41,617 nt of DNA from Planctomycetota bacterium (GCA_030616775.1 JAUWWQ010000037.1:1-41617); one strand, 5' to 3'; positions 1 to 9,025 are shown, numbered from the stretch's first letter. The notes: generated by a model from the letters alone, not told the origin. Numbers and translations: made by a program.

Positions 1-167
1 CATGACCCTATTCTCCTGCACTGAAACCTGCCCGCTGTCGCGCCAACCTCCTGTCAACACCACAAACCTGGCTCACGTCCACTTGCCACGACCTTACCAC
101 ACAGACAAAATGTGGGTAATAGCAAGGCTAAAGCCCGCGGCTCGGGGTAGGATCATCGACGCACTAC

Positions 168-1619
168 TCATGAAACACGGCAGCAGTCTGCTCTCGCTCT
201 ATCAATCTTGTCAGTCACAAATTTGAATACACACAAAGCCAAGAACGCGGCCACTCCGATGCCGGCGAAGACGAACCAGATGTAATGGGCATTGGCATAT
301 GCCTCGGGCATCGCGCTGCTGGCTTGTATCGCCGTCTCCCACTGGGCGTGAACTTCGGCGCTGAGCGTTTTCGGATCGGGGCAGAAACGGTCAAGCAGGT
401 GGCCGGAAAGGGCAAACCCAAACGCCCACGCAGGAAAGTTGGTCAGGTGCTGGTAGCCCATGTACAACCCCACCTCACCTTCCGGAGCCTGCTTGGAGGC
501 GTATTCCAGAAACTTCGGCGACAAGAAGCACTCCGCCAGGCCTTGCAGGCCGACCCCGAGAATCACCATCAACGTAATCGGGTGCAGCGAAAACAGACCG
601 AAGACGGAGACGGAGTTGCCGGTGGCCGCCTCGATTGTGGGGCTCAGCGCGATGCTAAAAGCCGACAGCGGGATGATGAACAAGGCGATTCCGATGGCGC
701 TTTCGGGCTTGAGCTTCCGGACAAGATGTGTGATCGGGACCACCAGGACCACCACCACAAATGGGTTGATGTTCGCCAGCCACTCCGGTCTGGCCCCTTC
801 GCCCAGCAGGCGCAGGATGTATTTGCTCATGGTTGCGTACAGTTGTCCCTGGACGACCCAGAAGCCCGCGACGATCAGTATCAACGCCATGAAACGTGCA
901 TTCTTACAGACTCTGAGCAGGCCCCTCAGCAGCTCTCCCACCGTCTTGCCGGTCCCCTTCGTATCGACGTTCTTGTAGAAGAAGGCCACCCAGAGAAGGG
1001 CGAGCAATGACATCGCCGCGGCATAGAAGTTTATGTATTGCAGGCCAAGCTCGAGCTCACCGAAGTACGGAAGCCTGAACCCCGTGCGTAACGGCGCCGC
1101 CACCGTCTTGCCCGTGAACCCACCGATGTTGACCACCCAATAAAAGATCGAGAACGCCCGAGCCCGGTGTCTCTCGTCGGAGCACTTGGCGACCGTCCCC
1201 GAGATCACCGGCTTGATGATCGCGCCGCCGAACATGATCACAACCAGCGACACGATGGCTGCGCCCTTCGCCGCAAACACACCCGACATGATACGACTTG
1301 CCTCGGGGGCGGCGCCAAGAAGGGAGTAGCCGATGGTCAACAGCCCAAACGCCAGCATGAGTGCCCGGCGGAATCCGATCTTATCCGCCATCGCCCCCAT
1401 GAACGTGGGAAGGAGGTATAAGAGGGAGGCGAAGCCGGCCGCTACGTACCCGGCTTCAACATCCGTGAAACCGATCTCGCGCGTCAGGTACAGGACCAGG
1501 GCGATAAACATGCCGTAAAAGGCTGCCCGCTCGAAGAGCTCAGCTATATTGGCGATCCAGAACATCCGCGGGAAACGCCAACTGAGCTTTTCGGCCGGCT
1601 TAATGAAGTCGTCGGTCAT
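168..1619 (-). CDS. POT/PTR-like MFS transporter
   Basis: A 483-residue polytopic membrane protein, probably a proton-coupled major facilitator of the POT (oligopeptide) branch. The N-terminal helix carries ELFERAAFYGMF (about residues 27-38), which matches the POT signature ExxERFxYYG. A long run of hydrophobic segments, about 12, fills the chain to the C-terminus. The loop after the second or third helix, MADKIGFRRALML, fits the MFS loop 2-3 motif (DxxGRR). A GGAGG ribosome site lies about 12 bases upstream of the ATG. It stands alone on the minus strand, so the substrate cannot be read from context; peptides are the family default, but POT members also carry nitrate or other solutes. No truncation is visible. 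Family assignment is fairly firm, substrate is not. Confidence 0.8.
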   Translation of the reverse strand: MTDDFIKPAEKLSWRFPRMFWIANIAELFERAAFYGMFIALVLYLTREIGFTDVEAGYVAAGFASLLYLLPTFMGAMADKIGFRRALMLAFGLLTIGYSLLGAAPEASRIMSGVFAAKGAAIVSLVVIMFGGAIIKPVISGTVAKCSDERHRARAFSIFYWVVNIGGFTGKTVAAPLRTGFRLPYFGELELGLQYINFYAAAMSLLALLWVAFFYKNVDTKGTGKTVGELLRGLLRVCKNARFMALILIVAGFWVVQGQLYATMSKYILRLLGEGARPEWLANINPFVVVVLVVPITHLVRKLKPESAIGIALFIIPLSAFSIALSPTIEAATGNSVSVFGLFSLHPITLMVILGVGLQGLAECFLSPKFLEYASKQAPEGEVGLYMGYQHLTNFPAWAFGFALSGHLLDRFCPDPKTLSAEVHAQWETAIQASSAMPEAYANAHYIWFVFAGIGVAAFLALCVFKFVTDKIDRARADCCRVS

Positions 1620-1837
1620 GGCTTGATGGTCCCTCCGTAAACAGAAGGCGGCGCTTCGATACCGGCGGCGGATGCTACCCGGGTTTGGCCCCAGCGCCTA
1701 TCGACGCTCACCGGGTAGACAAACGTGACGACCCAGCATCCGAACAACCAAGCTCTCCCCAGTAAAAAGCCGGAAAAAGGTAAGAATGTGTAATGGCGTT
1801 AAGGTACGCGACAACTGAAGATGCCGGGATTGGCTAT

Positions 1838-2767
1838 CTATGCTTCCTGGGAGAGGCTGAGCAAGGCCCGTAGGACACCGAGGCACTCACCTTTCTTCTT
1901 GACGGCCAGCACGGGGACCGGGCTCTTGCGGATGAGCTGCTCGGTGACGTTGCCCAGCAGCACACCCGCCGCACCGGTACGACCCCGAGCGCCGATCACC
2001 ACCAGATCGGCCGAAAGGCTGGTGATCGACTCCAGGAAGGCTTGCACAGGTTTGCCGTGCAGGTCCGGCGTGCACTTGCATTGTACGGCCAACGAACGAG
2101 TCTCTACCCGTTTAAGAAGGCTGCCGCACTCCCGCTGGGCGGCTTCATCGAGCAGCACCTGATGCTGTTGAAGAGTCACGCCGGATCGCGAGTACCCCGC
2201 ATGCACCTGATAGACGTTAAGGGCAATGACCGTGGCATTGGTCGCTGCTACAATGCCGCAGGCCACATCGAGCGCATTCGCCGAGCACTCGGAATCCCGT
2301 ACCGGCACCAGTATCGTATCTGCCTTGATCTGGTGCTCCTCGGGAAGTACCAGAACGGAACATGTGGCTTTCCGGGTGATCCGTCGGGCCTGGAGGGCAT
2401 CATCGTCCGTGTCAGCGACCTCACCATAATGGCGGCCAACAATGATAAGATCGATATCCTTCTCGTACGCGAAACGCAAAATCTCCAGAAGCGGCGATCC
2501 GTGAACCACCTCGCATAGACACTTCTGCGCTGCAGGCTCTTTGACATATTCGCTGGCAAGAGCGCGCAACGTTTCACCGGTGACCTCATCCGACATCGAT
2601 GACACACGTGGCAGATCCTCAGACTCGCGCGTTTTGTCCTCCGAGACGTGGAGCAGGTGTATCTCCCTGGATTCGGCCAGACGGGCGACGGTCCAAGCAT
2701 AGCTGAGCATGCGAAGATCGCGCTCAGGCTGGCCGATACAGACCAGGATACGCTGGTATCGCTTCAT
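1838..2767 (-). CDS. Tandem universal stress protein (two Usp domains)
   Basis: A 309-residue cytoplasmic protein made of two UspA domains, about residues 1-145 and 148-295. Domain 1 starts MKRYQRILVCIGQ and domain 2 starts with ADTILVPVRDSE, the usual first beta strand of each unit. Domain 2 keeps the nucleotide-binding pattern G-x2-G-x9-G in GARGRTGAAGVLLGN, with Asn where Ser or Thr is usual. Domain 1 has a degenerate version (GRHYGEVAD) and probably does not bind ATP. Tandem Usp proteins are generally linked to stress survival and energy limitation. It is monocistronic, with about 210 bases of empty DNA upstream of it as far as the uppS stop. Confidence 0.85.
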   Translation of the reverse strand: MKRYQRILVCIGQPERDLRMLSYAWTVARLAESREIHLLHVSEDKTRESEDLPRVSSMSDEVTGETLRALASEYVKEPAAQKCLCEVVHGSPLLEILRFAYEKDIDLIIVGRHYGEVADTDDDALQARRITRKATCSVLVLPEEHQIKADTILVPVRDSECSANALDVACGIVAATNATVIALNVYQVHAGYSRSGVTLQQHQVLLDEAAQRECGSLLKRVETRSLAVQCKCTPDLHGKPVQAFLESITSLSADLVVIGARGRTGAAGVLLGNVTEQLIRKSPVPVLAVKKKGECLGVLRALLSLSQEA

Positions 2768-2981
2768 GTAGATAGTCCGTGTATCGAAACACCCGGCAAA
2801 TGGCTCATATGAGCACTGTCCTTATTGTATCGGCACACCCGCGAGCAAGGTACTGGCTAAGCTGACGCGACTCTTGGACCACCTTTCATACCAGGTGCGG
2901 TGTGAGACAGCCCAACGCCCCCTGCCGAGCTGCGGGTTTGGGCCCAGGCGGTACCGAGCATTCCGGAACACGAAAACCCGG

Positions 2982-3755
2982 TTACCCGGTCGGTTCTTCA
3001 GTCGCCGGCCCGATGTCCCCGAAGCGCCGCTCGCGGCTGGCGAAATCTTTGATGGCGGCGTTGATGTCCTCAACGGAGAAATCAGGCCACAGGCTCTTGC
3101 ACACGTGGATTTCCGCGTAGCTGATCTGCCAGAGCAAAAAGTTGCTCACGCGGCGCTCGTTCGCCGTGCGGATCAAGAGGTCCGCGTCTGGCAAGCCGGC
3201 AGTGTATAGCGAATTGGAGATCAATTCTTCATCGATTGTGTCCGGAATGAGGTTGCCTGTTTGCACATCTTTGGCGATGGCTCGCACCGCGTCGATCAAC
3301 TCGTTGCGTGAGCCGTAGTTCAGCGCCAGACACAGCGTAAGCCCGGTATTGCTCCGACTCATTTCCACCGTCTTGTCCATCTCGCTCAACACCGATTCAG
3401 GCAGGCCCTCCCTGCGCCCTATGTGGCGGAACCGTACGTTGTTGTTCATGATCGTGCCGCGTTCGGCGATCAGGTAGCGCACGTACAGGTCCATGAGGAA
3501 GTCGACCTCGTCCTGGGGGCGTTTCCAGTTCTCGGTGCTGAAACTATACAGCGTCAGAACATCAATCCCCAGCCGGGCGCAATGCGTCACAACGGCGCGT
3601 ACCGCCTTGGCTCCCTGCTCATGGCCGTCAATGCGCGGCAAACCTCGCTGCCTGGCCCAACGCCCGTTTCCATCCATGATAATTGCGATGTGACGGGGAA
3701 GTTGCTTCGGGTCAAGGCCCAGGACTTCTTGCGGATCAAGCGGCGGTTCGCTCAT
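2982..3755 (-). CDS. uppS: Undecaprenyl diphosphate synthase
   Basis: A cis-prenyltransferase that adds isopentenyl units to farnesyl diphosphate to make the C55 lipid carrier for peptidoglycan and O-antigen. At 257 residues it has the normal length. The signature HIAIIMDGNGRWARQRG (about residues 22-38) holds the catalytic Asp. It is followed by LTLYSFSTENWKRP and by the C-terminal substrate region DLLIRTANERRVSNFLLWQ; most homologues read RTGGEQR at this last site, so RTANERR is a mild variant. Its start codon overlaps the purA stop as ATGA, so the two are probably translated together. The common downstream partner cdsA is absent. Confidence 0.95.
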   Translation of the reverse strand: MSEPPLDPQEVLGLDPKQLPRHIAIIMDGNGRWARQRGLPRIDGHEQGAKAVRAVVTHCARLGIDVLTLYSFSTENWKRPQDEVDFLMDLYVRYLIAERGTIMNNNVRFRHIGRREGLPESVLSEMDKTVEMSRSNTGLTLCLALNYGSRNELIDAVRAIAKDVQTGNLIPDTIDEELISNSLYTAGLPDADLLIRTANERRVSNFLLWQISYAEIHVCKSLWPDFSVEDINAAIKDFASRERRFGDIGPATEEPTG

Positions 3756-5107
3756 GATGCCTGTTGCGTAGTCGTGTTTCCCGGCGCTCCAACCAGACTA
3801 GCTACACGACCGCGAATGAGGATCTGGGAGCGTTCCGGACCGACCCCGATGATAGAGACCCTTGTACCCACTAGAGCCTCGATTCGCTCTACGTAGGCGC
3901 GTGCGGCAGCCGGTAGATCTTCGAACCGCGTAACAGAACCCAGATCCTCGCGCCAGCCGGGGGCAAACTCGATCACCGGCTGAGCCCGTTCGAGAAGCCG
4001 GGCATCGGCGGGCACGGTTGTGAACGTGTGGTTGTTGACACGGTAGGCAACGCAAATACCGATCTGATCAAGCCCGCTGAGCGTATCCAAGTGCATCAGT
4101 GCAATGTCAGTGACATCACTGAGGCGGGCGGTGTAACGGCACGAAACCGCGTCGAACCAACCACAGCGGCGAGGCCGACCGGTCGTCGTTCCGTATTCCT
4201 TGCCGCGCTTTCGGATCAGATCACCGGTCTCATCGTTCAGCTCACTTACAAACGGACCGGAACCCACCCGAGTGGCGTACGCCTTAGCCGTTCCAATAAG
4301 GCAGGTGACGCGCGAAGGCGGCACGCCGGCGCCCGGTCCGATTCCGTGCGGCCCGGTGCTGCTCGAAGTGACAAACGGGTAAGTCCCGTGATCGACATCC
4401 AGCAGCATGCCGTTGGCCCCTTCAAAGAGCACTGACTGCCCGGCATCCATGGCCGTGTGCAGCAACTCGGTGGTATCGCAGATGAAGGGCGCCAGACGTG
4501 ACCTTGCGGTCATAAGGTCAGCGAGCACCGCGTCCGCATCGATTTCAACCTCCTCACCGCACATGGCGGTCAGCGTCGCCTGTCGGTCAGTGATGATCCG
4601 CCGGACCCGCTCGGCAAGATCGTCCTCATGCAGCAGGTCTGTGAAGCGGACGGCGGTACTGCGTCTCATTTTGTCCGCGTAACACGGGCCGATGCCCCGC
4701 GCCGTGGTGCCAATACGCTCTCGGGCAGCCGCGGCACGTTCGCTGAGCTGGTCCTCCAGTTTGTGGTAGGCGAGGACCACATGAGCGCGCTCGCTGATCC
4801 TCAACCTTCCAGTTACGTCGATACCCCGCTCGGCTAGCTCGTCGATCTCCGATAACAGCGTCTGGGGGTCCACAACGACGCCGGGCCCAATTACTGCGGT
4901 TACGTTAGCGTGAAGCGCACCGGTGGGCAGCAAATGCAGGGCGAAGGTTTCGGTGCTCACACACACGGTGTGGCCCGCATTGGCCCCGCCGTTGTACCGG
5001 ACCACGACATCGAACGCCGGACAGAGCAGGTCGACGACCTTCCCTTTGCCCTCGTCGCCCCAACTAAGGCCGTAGACACACGCATGCTGTTGGTTGGCTG
5101 CGTTCAT
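3752..5107 (-). CDS. purA: Adenylosuccinate synthetase
   Basis: Catalyses the GTP-dependent joining of IMP and aspartate, the first committed step to AMP. The start was placed at MNAANQQHAC rather than at an ATG 21 codons upstream, because the family begins just before the GTP-binding loop GLSWGDEGKGKVVDLL. Other family blocks are GGANAGHTV, GTTARGIGPCYADK and TTTGRPRRCGWFDAV. The enzyme is 451 residues, slightly longer than usual. Its end (VGPERSQILIRGRV and a short tail) differs from the standard VGPDRxQT ending. It leads a two-gene unit with uppS. A terminator-like hairpin sits about 50 bases upstream of the start, in its own reading direction, which suggests attenuation. Confidence 0.95.
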   Translation of the reverse strand: MNAANQQHACVYGLSWGDEGKGKVVDLLCPAFDVVVRYNGGANAGHTVCVSTETFALHLLPTGALHANVTAVIGPGVVVDPQTLLSEIDELAERGIDVTGRLRISERAHVVLAYHKLEDQLSERAAAARERIGTTARGIGPCYADKMRRSTAVRFTDLLHEDDLAERVRRIITDRQATLTAMCGEEVEIDADAVLADLMTARSRLAPFICDTTELLHTAMDAGQSVLFEGANGMLLDVDHGTYPFVTSSSTGPHGIGPGAGVPPSRVTCLIGTAKAYATRVGSGPFVSELNDETGDLIRKRGKEYGTTTGRPRRCGWFDAVSCRYTARLSDVTDIALMHLDTLSGLDQIGICVAYRVNNHTFTTVPADARLLERAQPVIEFAPGWREDLGSVTRFEDLPAAARAYVERIEALVGTRVSIIGVGPERSQILIRGRVASLVGAPGNTTTQQAS

Positions 5108-5156
5108 CGCCACAACTCTCTCGGACGTTTCAGGGCTCCCGGGCCAGTGCGGGCAC

Positions 5157-5182
5157 AAAAACGGGGCCAAGCAGCGGCCCCG
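5157..5182 (-). terminator. Intrinsic terminator-like hairpin in the purA leader (possible attenuator)
   Basis: Read on the minus strand, a 7-bp GC stem (CGGGGCC/GGCCCCG, loop 7 nt) is followed at once by five T residues. It ends 50 bases before the purA ATG, and no minus-strand gene lies upstream of it. Transcripts starting in the shared purA/glnA intergenic region would have to read through it, so attenuation is the simple inference. A purA promoter located between the hairpin and the ATG would remove that role; I see none. Confidence 0.55.
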
Positions 5183-5275
5183 AGATTATCCGACTGCACT
5201 TTTTCGCACGCTATCAATACCCGCCGGCGGTGTCAACAATCATTGCGCAAATATATGTGTTGCATTAGTTAGCGT

Positions 5276-5343
5276 TATTTCACAAGTATTAGTGCTAATT
5301 CACGTGAAATATAGTTGACTTTGTGCCGGATTTGTATTAATCA
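5276..5343 (+). promoter_or_regulatory. Putative glnA promoter and operator
   Basis: The AT-rich DNA before glnA contains TTGACT at 5315-5320 and TAATCA at 5338-5343, spaced 17 bases apart, a fair sigma-70 pattern. Just upstream lies the inverted repeat TATTTCAC (5276-5283) / GTGAAATA (5304-5311), a likely operator overlapping or abutting the -35 box. No sigma-54 consensus (GG-N10-GC) is visible. The regulator is unknown. Confidence 0.45.
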
Positions 5344-5399
5344 TCAGCTAAGTCGTTCAGGGTGAACCCCAAACGTCGGCTTGAAAGGCGGGTGTGACC

Positions 5400-6842
5400 A
5401 TGGAAAACACGGCCCTGCGCAAGTTTCTGGAAATACCGTACGACCAACTAGAGGAAATGAACCTGGAGGCTAAGCAGCAGCGCCTTGAACGCGTCGACCG
5501 CGGCACGATTGAGGAGGCTCGGCGGAAGTACTTGACGGACGAGAAGCGCGTAAAGGCGGTTACGGTCTGTTTCTCGGACCTGGAAGGTCGCTTCCACATG
5601 CTGGACTACGATAAGAAGTTCCTCCTGCGGGCCTGCAACAACTTGACGTTCGACGGGTCCTCGATTCGCGGCTTTGCCCAGATCAGCGAATCTGATCTCA
5701 AGCTTTCGATCGATTGGCCGGCGTTCTATTGGCTTCCGGCAGACATCTTCGGTCCCGGTAAAGTGGTCGTCTTCGGTGAAGTGCAATCGCAGGATGGCTC
5801 GCCATACCCCTCGGATTTTCGGCCGCGGTTACGGCTGTTTACCGAGGAGCTTCGCCGCAAGGAGGGCATGGTGCTCCACGTTGCGCCGGAGATCGAGGGG
5901 TTTCTATTCAAGGAAGTCGACGCGGAACGGTGTTATTACGAAACCGGCCGGTTCGAGTTCATCTCCACCGGCGGCTACTATCACTCCCTCCCACAGGACC
6001 CGCTTCGCCAATTCATGGATCGTGCGGCCGAAGTACAGCGAGCGTTGGGCCTGGCCAACGAGAAGGACCACCCCGAGGTGGCCCCGTCACAGTTCGAGAT
6101 GAACTTCGGATTCTCGGAGGCTACGGTCACCGCGGACCAGATCCAGTTGTACAAACTGACCTGCCGGCAGGTGGCCCGCAACATGGGGCTGACAGCCTCG
6201 TTTCTGCCCAAGCCGGTCGCGGGTGTGAACGGCAACGGCATGCACTGCAATATTTCGCTGAATGGAAATGGCAAGAACCTGTTCTACGACGCCGACGGCG
6301 AGCATCAGCTATCGAAGTTCGCCTGGCAGTTTGTTGAGCGCCTTCTCAATAATGCTGTGGATATATGTCTGGTTCTCAACTCCAGCGTCAACGCGTACCG
6401 CCGGCTGGATCCAAACTACGAGGCCCCGAACCAGATCAAAGCGTCGGCTGTAAATCGCGCCGCGATGGTTCGTATTCCCCTGGGCGACGAGCGCTCCGCC
6501 CGGATTGAGTTCCGCTCGGCCTCGCCCGACACCAACCCATACCTGCTGCTCTACACGCTGCTTCGGACCGGGTTGGAAGGGCCGCTCCCTGACCCCGCCG
6601 ACACGGAAGGTAAGCGCACCCGAACACGGTTCCTGCCCGACAACATCCATGATGCCATTCGTCTGTTCAAGAGTAGCCGCCTGGCACTGGAGATCCTGGG
6701 TGAGGAGTCCCAGGGGAAATATGTGGAGCTCAAGCAAACGACTGCGGACCGTTGCCCGAAGGCCCTCGGGAACCAGGTCAAACGGGGCGAGGTCATGTTC
6801 CATCACGACGTCACCAACCAGTTCCTATGGAACCAGTTTTGA
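5400..6842 (+). CDS. glnA: Glutamine synthetase, type I
   Basis: ATP-dependent amination of glutamate to glutamine, the main route of ammonium assimilation. The ATG at 5400 is preferred over a GTG at 5394 because AAAGG lies at a normal distance. The beta-Grasp domain is seen in VCFSDLEGRFHMLDYD and FDGSSIRGF. The catalytic domain has VAPEIEGFLF (metal-binding glutamates), NGNGMHCNISLNG, LNSSVNAYRRLDPNYEAP and RIEFRSASPDTNPYLL. At 480 residues it matches bacterial GlnA. Where adenylylated enzymes carry the Tyr of the NLYDL/SLYEA motif, this protein reads DNIHDA, so His replaces the modifiable Tyr; adenylylation is therefore unlikely (inference from hand alignment). It stands alone, with a hairpin repeat 14 bases after the stop. 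Confidence 0.95.
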   Translation: MENTALRKFLEIPYDQLEEMNLEAKQQRLERVDRGTIEEARRKYLTDEKRVKAVTVCFSDLEGRFHMLDYDKKFLLRACNNLTFDGSSIRGFAQISESDLKLSIDWPAFYWLPADIFGPGKVVVFGEVQSQDGSPYPSDFRPRLRLFTEELRRKEGMVLHVAPEIEGFLFKEVDAERCYYETGRFEFISTGGYYHSLPQDPLRQFMDRAAEVQRALGLANEKDHPEVAPSQFEMNFGFSEATVTADQIQLYKLTCRQVARNMGLTASFLPKPVAGVNGNGMHCNISLNGNGKNLFYDADGEHQLSKFAWQFVERLLNNAVDICLVLNSSVNAYRRLDPNYEAPNQIKASAVNRAAMVRIPLGDERSARIEFRSASPDTNPYLLLYTLLRTGLEGPLPDPADTEGKRTRTRFLPDNIHDAIRLFKSSRLALEILGEESQGKYVELKQTTADRCPKALGNQVKRGEVMFHHDVTNQFLWNQF

Positions 6843-6855
6843 GTTGAGTGCACGC

Positions 6856-6878
6856 CACTGGTGGCTCGCCCACCAGTG
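6856..6878. repeat. Palindromic hairpin repeat, copy 1 (ACTGGTGG family)
   Basis: A perfect 9-bp inverted repeat, CACTGGTGG/CCACCAGTG with loop CTCGC, lies between the converging ends of glnA and a membrane-protein gene. The 24 bases at 6854-6877 recur exactly at 13108-13131. It may serve as a two-way terminator. Confidence 0.75.
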
Positions 6879-6898
6879 TTGTTAATTGAGTCGTGCAT

Positions 6899-7399
6899 TT
6901 ATTTGATGAACGTAACCACCCACGCAAGCAGCAACGCCAAGACACTCTGAAGAACGGTCCCGCGCAGGTGTGCTCGAATCTGATGCCCGTAGTTCTTGTA
7001 GCCTGGAAGGCCCTCCGTGCCCGGGATGACCACGAATTTCGGTGTGATGGTGCAGTAGATGAGGCAGTCGAGAATCAGCAGGTCAACGAGGTTGAAGACG
7101 AAGATCACGCCGAAGATGTGGAGGAACAACACCAGGAAGGAGACCTGTCCGCCATCTGGAGCTTCCAGCGTGAGGCCGGACAACAGCGGAATGAAAACGA
7201 CGAGTGCGAAGAAAGGAACTGCCAGTGCCAGGGCCTGCCACTTTTCCCTCTTGCTCAGCGGCGGCGTTGCGTCCCGGATGTCCTTGGGAAGATCTTGCCG
7301 CGCGAAGCGCGGATTAAAGTACACCGCTCCCATCAGGATGAGCGACCCGAGTGCCGATAGCACCGCTCCATGCAGAAGGATTCTTCCCAGATCGAGCAT
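6899..7399 (-). CDS. Conserved integral membrane protein, function unknown
   Basis: A small membrane protein of about 166 residues with four predicted helices. The segments include LHGAVLSALGSLILMGAVYF, LALAVPFFALVVFIPLLSG, FLVLFLHIFGVIFVFNLV and a C-terminal LQSVLALLLAWVVTF. A polar loop with ITPKFVVIPGTEGLPGYKNYG separates helices 3 and 4 and looks like the conserved core of a small uncharacterised family that I cannot name. The ATG at 7399 is chosen because GGAG stands just before it; an in-frame TTG at 7450 would add 17 residues. It is a single gene facing glnA, and no function is inferred. Confidence 0.6.
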   Translation of the reverse strand: MLDLGRILLHGAVLSALGSLILMGAVYFNPRFARQDLPKDIRDATPPLSKREKWQALALAVPFFALVVFIPLLSGLTLEAPDGGQVSFLVLFLHIFGVIFVFNLVDLLILDCLIYCTITPKFVVIPGTEGLPGYKNYGHQIRAHLRGTVLQSVLALLLAWVVTFIK

Positions 7400-7479
7400 A
7401 ATCTCCGCCCCTATCCAGCCATACGGGACTACGAACACACCGTCTGACAATAATCATACACGAACCGGCAAAGACGCCT

Positions 7480-7600
7480 TGTCTCTTTCTGTACAAACAT
7501 GCGAGCCCTTCGTCCCTTCTTCCCGGCTTCTGTTCGTTCCTCCGCCCCTTCGACCCTTCCTCCTTCCGTTCCTTCTCGGCCGAGCTCCGTGTGCCGACGC
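7480..7600. other. Polypyrimidine/polypurine tract
   Basis: About 120 bases are strongly pyrimidine-biased on the plus strand, with imperfect repeats of short blocks such as CCCTTC, CCTTCC and CGTTCCTC. ORFs through it are low-complexity Arg/Ser/Pro or Gly/Arg products and are not credible genes. It lies in the gap between the membrane protein gene and the IS4 element. Such tracts can form triplex DNA or, on the G-rich strand, quadruplexes; no function is evident. Confidence 0.55.
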
Positions 7601-7706
7601 GCGGGAATCGAGAGGGCTCGCCCTGCAACGGCGCCTTCGCATTCCCGGATGCGGCGGCCAGCGGTGCGATCCAGCATTGGGCGTTGAATTCCGAGCGACC
7701 TGTCAA

Positions 7707-7738
7707 GAAATAGGTGACCGTCCCAATTCTGTTCGGCA
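7707..7738 (+). repeat. IS4 left inverted repeat
   Basis: Left terminal repeat, beginning GAAATAGGTGACC. It pairs with 9167-9198 with two mismatches. Confidence 0.85.
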
Positions 7739-7828
7739 CACAGTTTGCCCTGTGATGGGGACTCGTTCGAGGGTTTGCGCCACACTTCATTTGCGCGGGC
7801 CCGTTCCGTAGCGCATACTGTATGGTAG

Positions 7829-9025
7829 ATGGCACGGAAGCGAAAACCGAAAATCAAGGAGAAAGACCTCCACGGTTTTAAGCACTTCAAGTTGCTTATA
7901 CCGGTGCTCGAACAGCTACACGACAACGCCTGCCAGCGCGACCGGGCCGGGAACCGCAAGCTTCACTACGATCAATACGCCGCCCTGATCCTCCTGTACT
8001 TCTTCAACCCCATCATCACCAGCCTGCGCGGCATTCAGCAGGCCAGCGAGCTGAAGAAGGTACAGCGTATCCTTGGCTGTCCCCGGGCGGCTTTGGGTTC
8101 GTTGTCGGAAGCGGCGCGGGTGTTTGACGCCGATTTGCTCCGTGGGATCATCGGGGAACTGCTCGACAAGCTTCCCCCGATTGGGAGAAACACCCCCTTC
8201 GATGAAATCAAAGGCATCATCACCCTGGTCGACGGCACCCTTCTGCCGGCCCTGCCCAAGCTGGTGGAGGCCATGTGGCAGGACGATCAGCACAAAGCCT
8301 TCAAGCTGCACACACACTTCGAACTACTCAAGGGCGTGCCCACCCGGATGGATCTGACGGAGGCCAACGCCAGCGAACGCGACGTGCTCGCCGCGTCCCT
8401 GGAGCCTGCCCGGGTGTATGTGATGGATCGGGGCTACGTGCGATTCAACCTGTTCAAACAGATCATGGACATTGGTTCGTCACTGATCTGCCGGGCCCGG
8501 GACAACACCCTGTTCGATTTGATCGAAGCTCGCGCGCTGTCGGCTGAGGCCACACACGCCGGCATCGTGCGTGATGGGGTGGTGCGTCTTACAGGGGGCC
8601 AGGCGGTCGAGGCTGGTCTGGACCGCCCCATGCGGATCATCGAAATCAAGTGCAAGGCCCATCGCAAGGTGAGCGGCAAAACGGGGCGCGGGGGCCCGGA
8701 ACAGGGTGAGACGATCCTGATCGCCACGGACATCCTCGATGTTCCCGCTGAGATCATCGCTTTGGTCTACAAGCACCGCTGGGCTATTGAAACGTTCTTT
8801 CGATTCTTCAAGCATGTGCTAGGGTGCCGTCACCTGCTCAGTCACAGTCCCAACGGGATTGAGATTCAGACTTACGCAGCAATCATCGCGTGCTTGCTGA
8901 TCGCCTTGTGGACAGGGAGAAAGCCGACGCTGCGGACGTATGAGATGATCTGCTTATATTTCACCGGCTTGGCCGACGAGGAGGAACTACTCGCCCATAT
9001 CGCCAAACTCGTCCCGCAGTCCTGA
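7829..9025 (+). CDS. IS4-family DDE transposase
   Basis: A 398-residue transposase. The RNase H-like core shows the first Asp in TLVDGTLLPA (about residue 136), the second in VYVMDRGYVRF (about residue 199), and the Glu in the family signature Y-x2-R-x3-E-x6-K, seen here as YKHRWAIETFFRFFK near residue 314. All three catalytic acids are present and the frame is uninterrupted, so it may be active. The N-terminal part (KHFKLLIPVLEQLHDNAC) matches the usual IS4 helical domain. It lies inside matching terminal repeats. Confidence 0.92.
   Translation: MARKRKPKIKEKDLHGFKHFKLLIPVLEQLHDNACQRDRAGNRKLHYDQYAALILLYFFNPIITSLRGIQQASELKKVQRILGCPRAALGSLSEAARVFDADLLRGIIGELLDKLPPIGRNTPFDEIKGIITLVDGTLLPALPKLVEAMWQDDQHKAFKLHTHFELLKGVPTRMDLTEANASERDVLAASLEPARVYVMDRGYVRFNLFKQIMDIGSSLICRARDNTLFDLIEARALSAEATHAGIVRDGVVRLTGGQAVEAGLDRPMRIIEIKCKAHRKVSGKTGRGGPEQGETILIATDILDVPAEIIALVYKHRWAIETFFRFFKHVLGCRHLLSHSPNGIEIQTYAAIIACLLIALWTGRKPTLRTYEMICLYFTGLADEEELLAHIAKLVPQS

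Noticed and set aside
285-1010. 241-codon ORF opposite the POT transporter
   Set aside because: Entirely inside a well-supported membrane protein gene; composition rich in Gln, Arg and His is typical of an antisense shadow.
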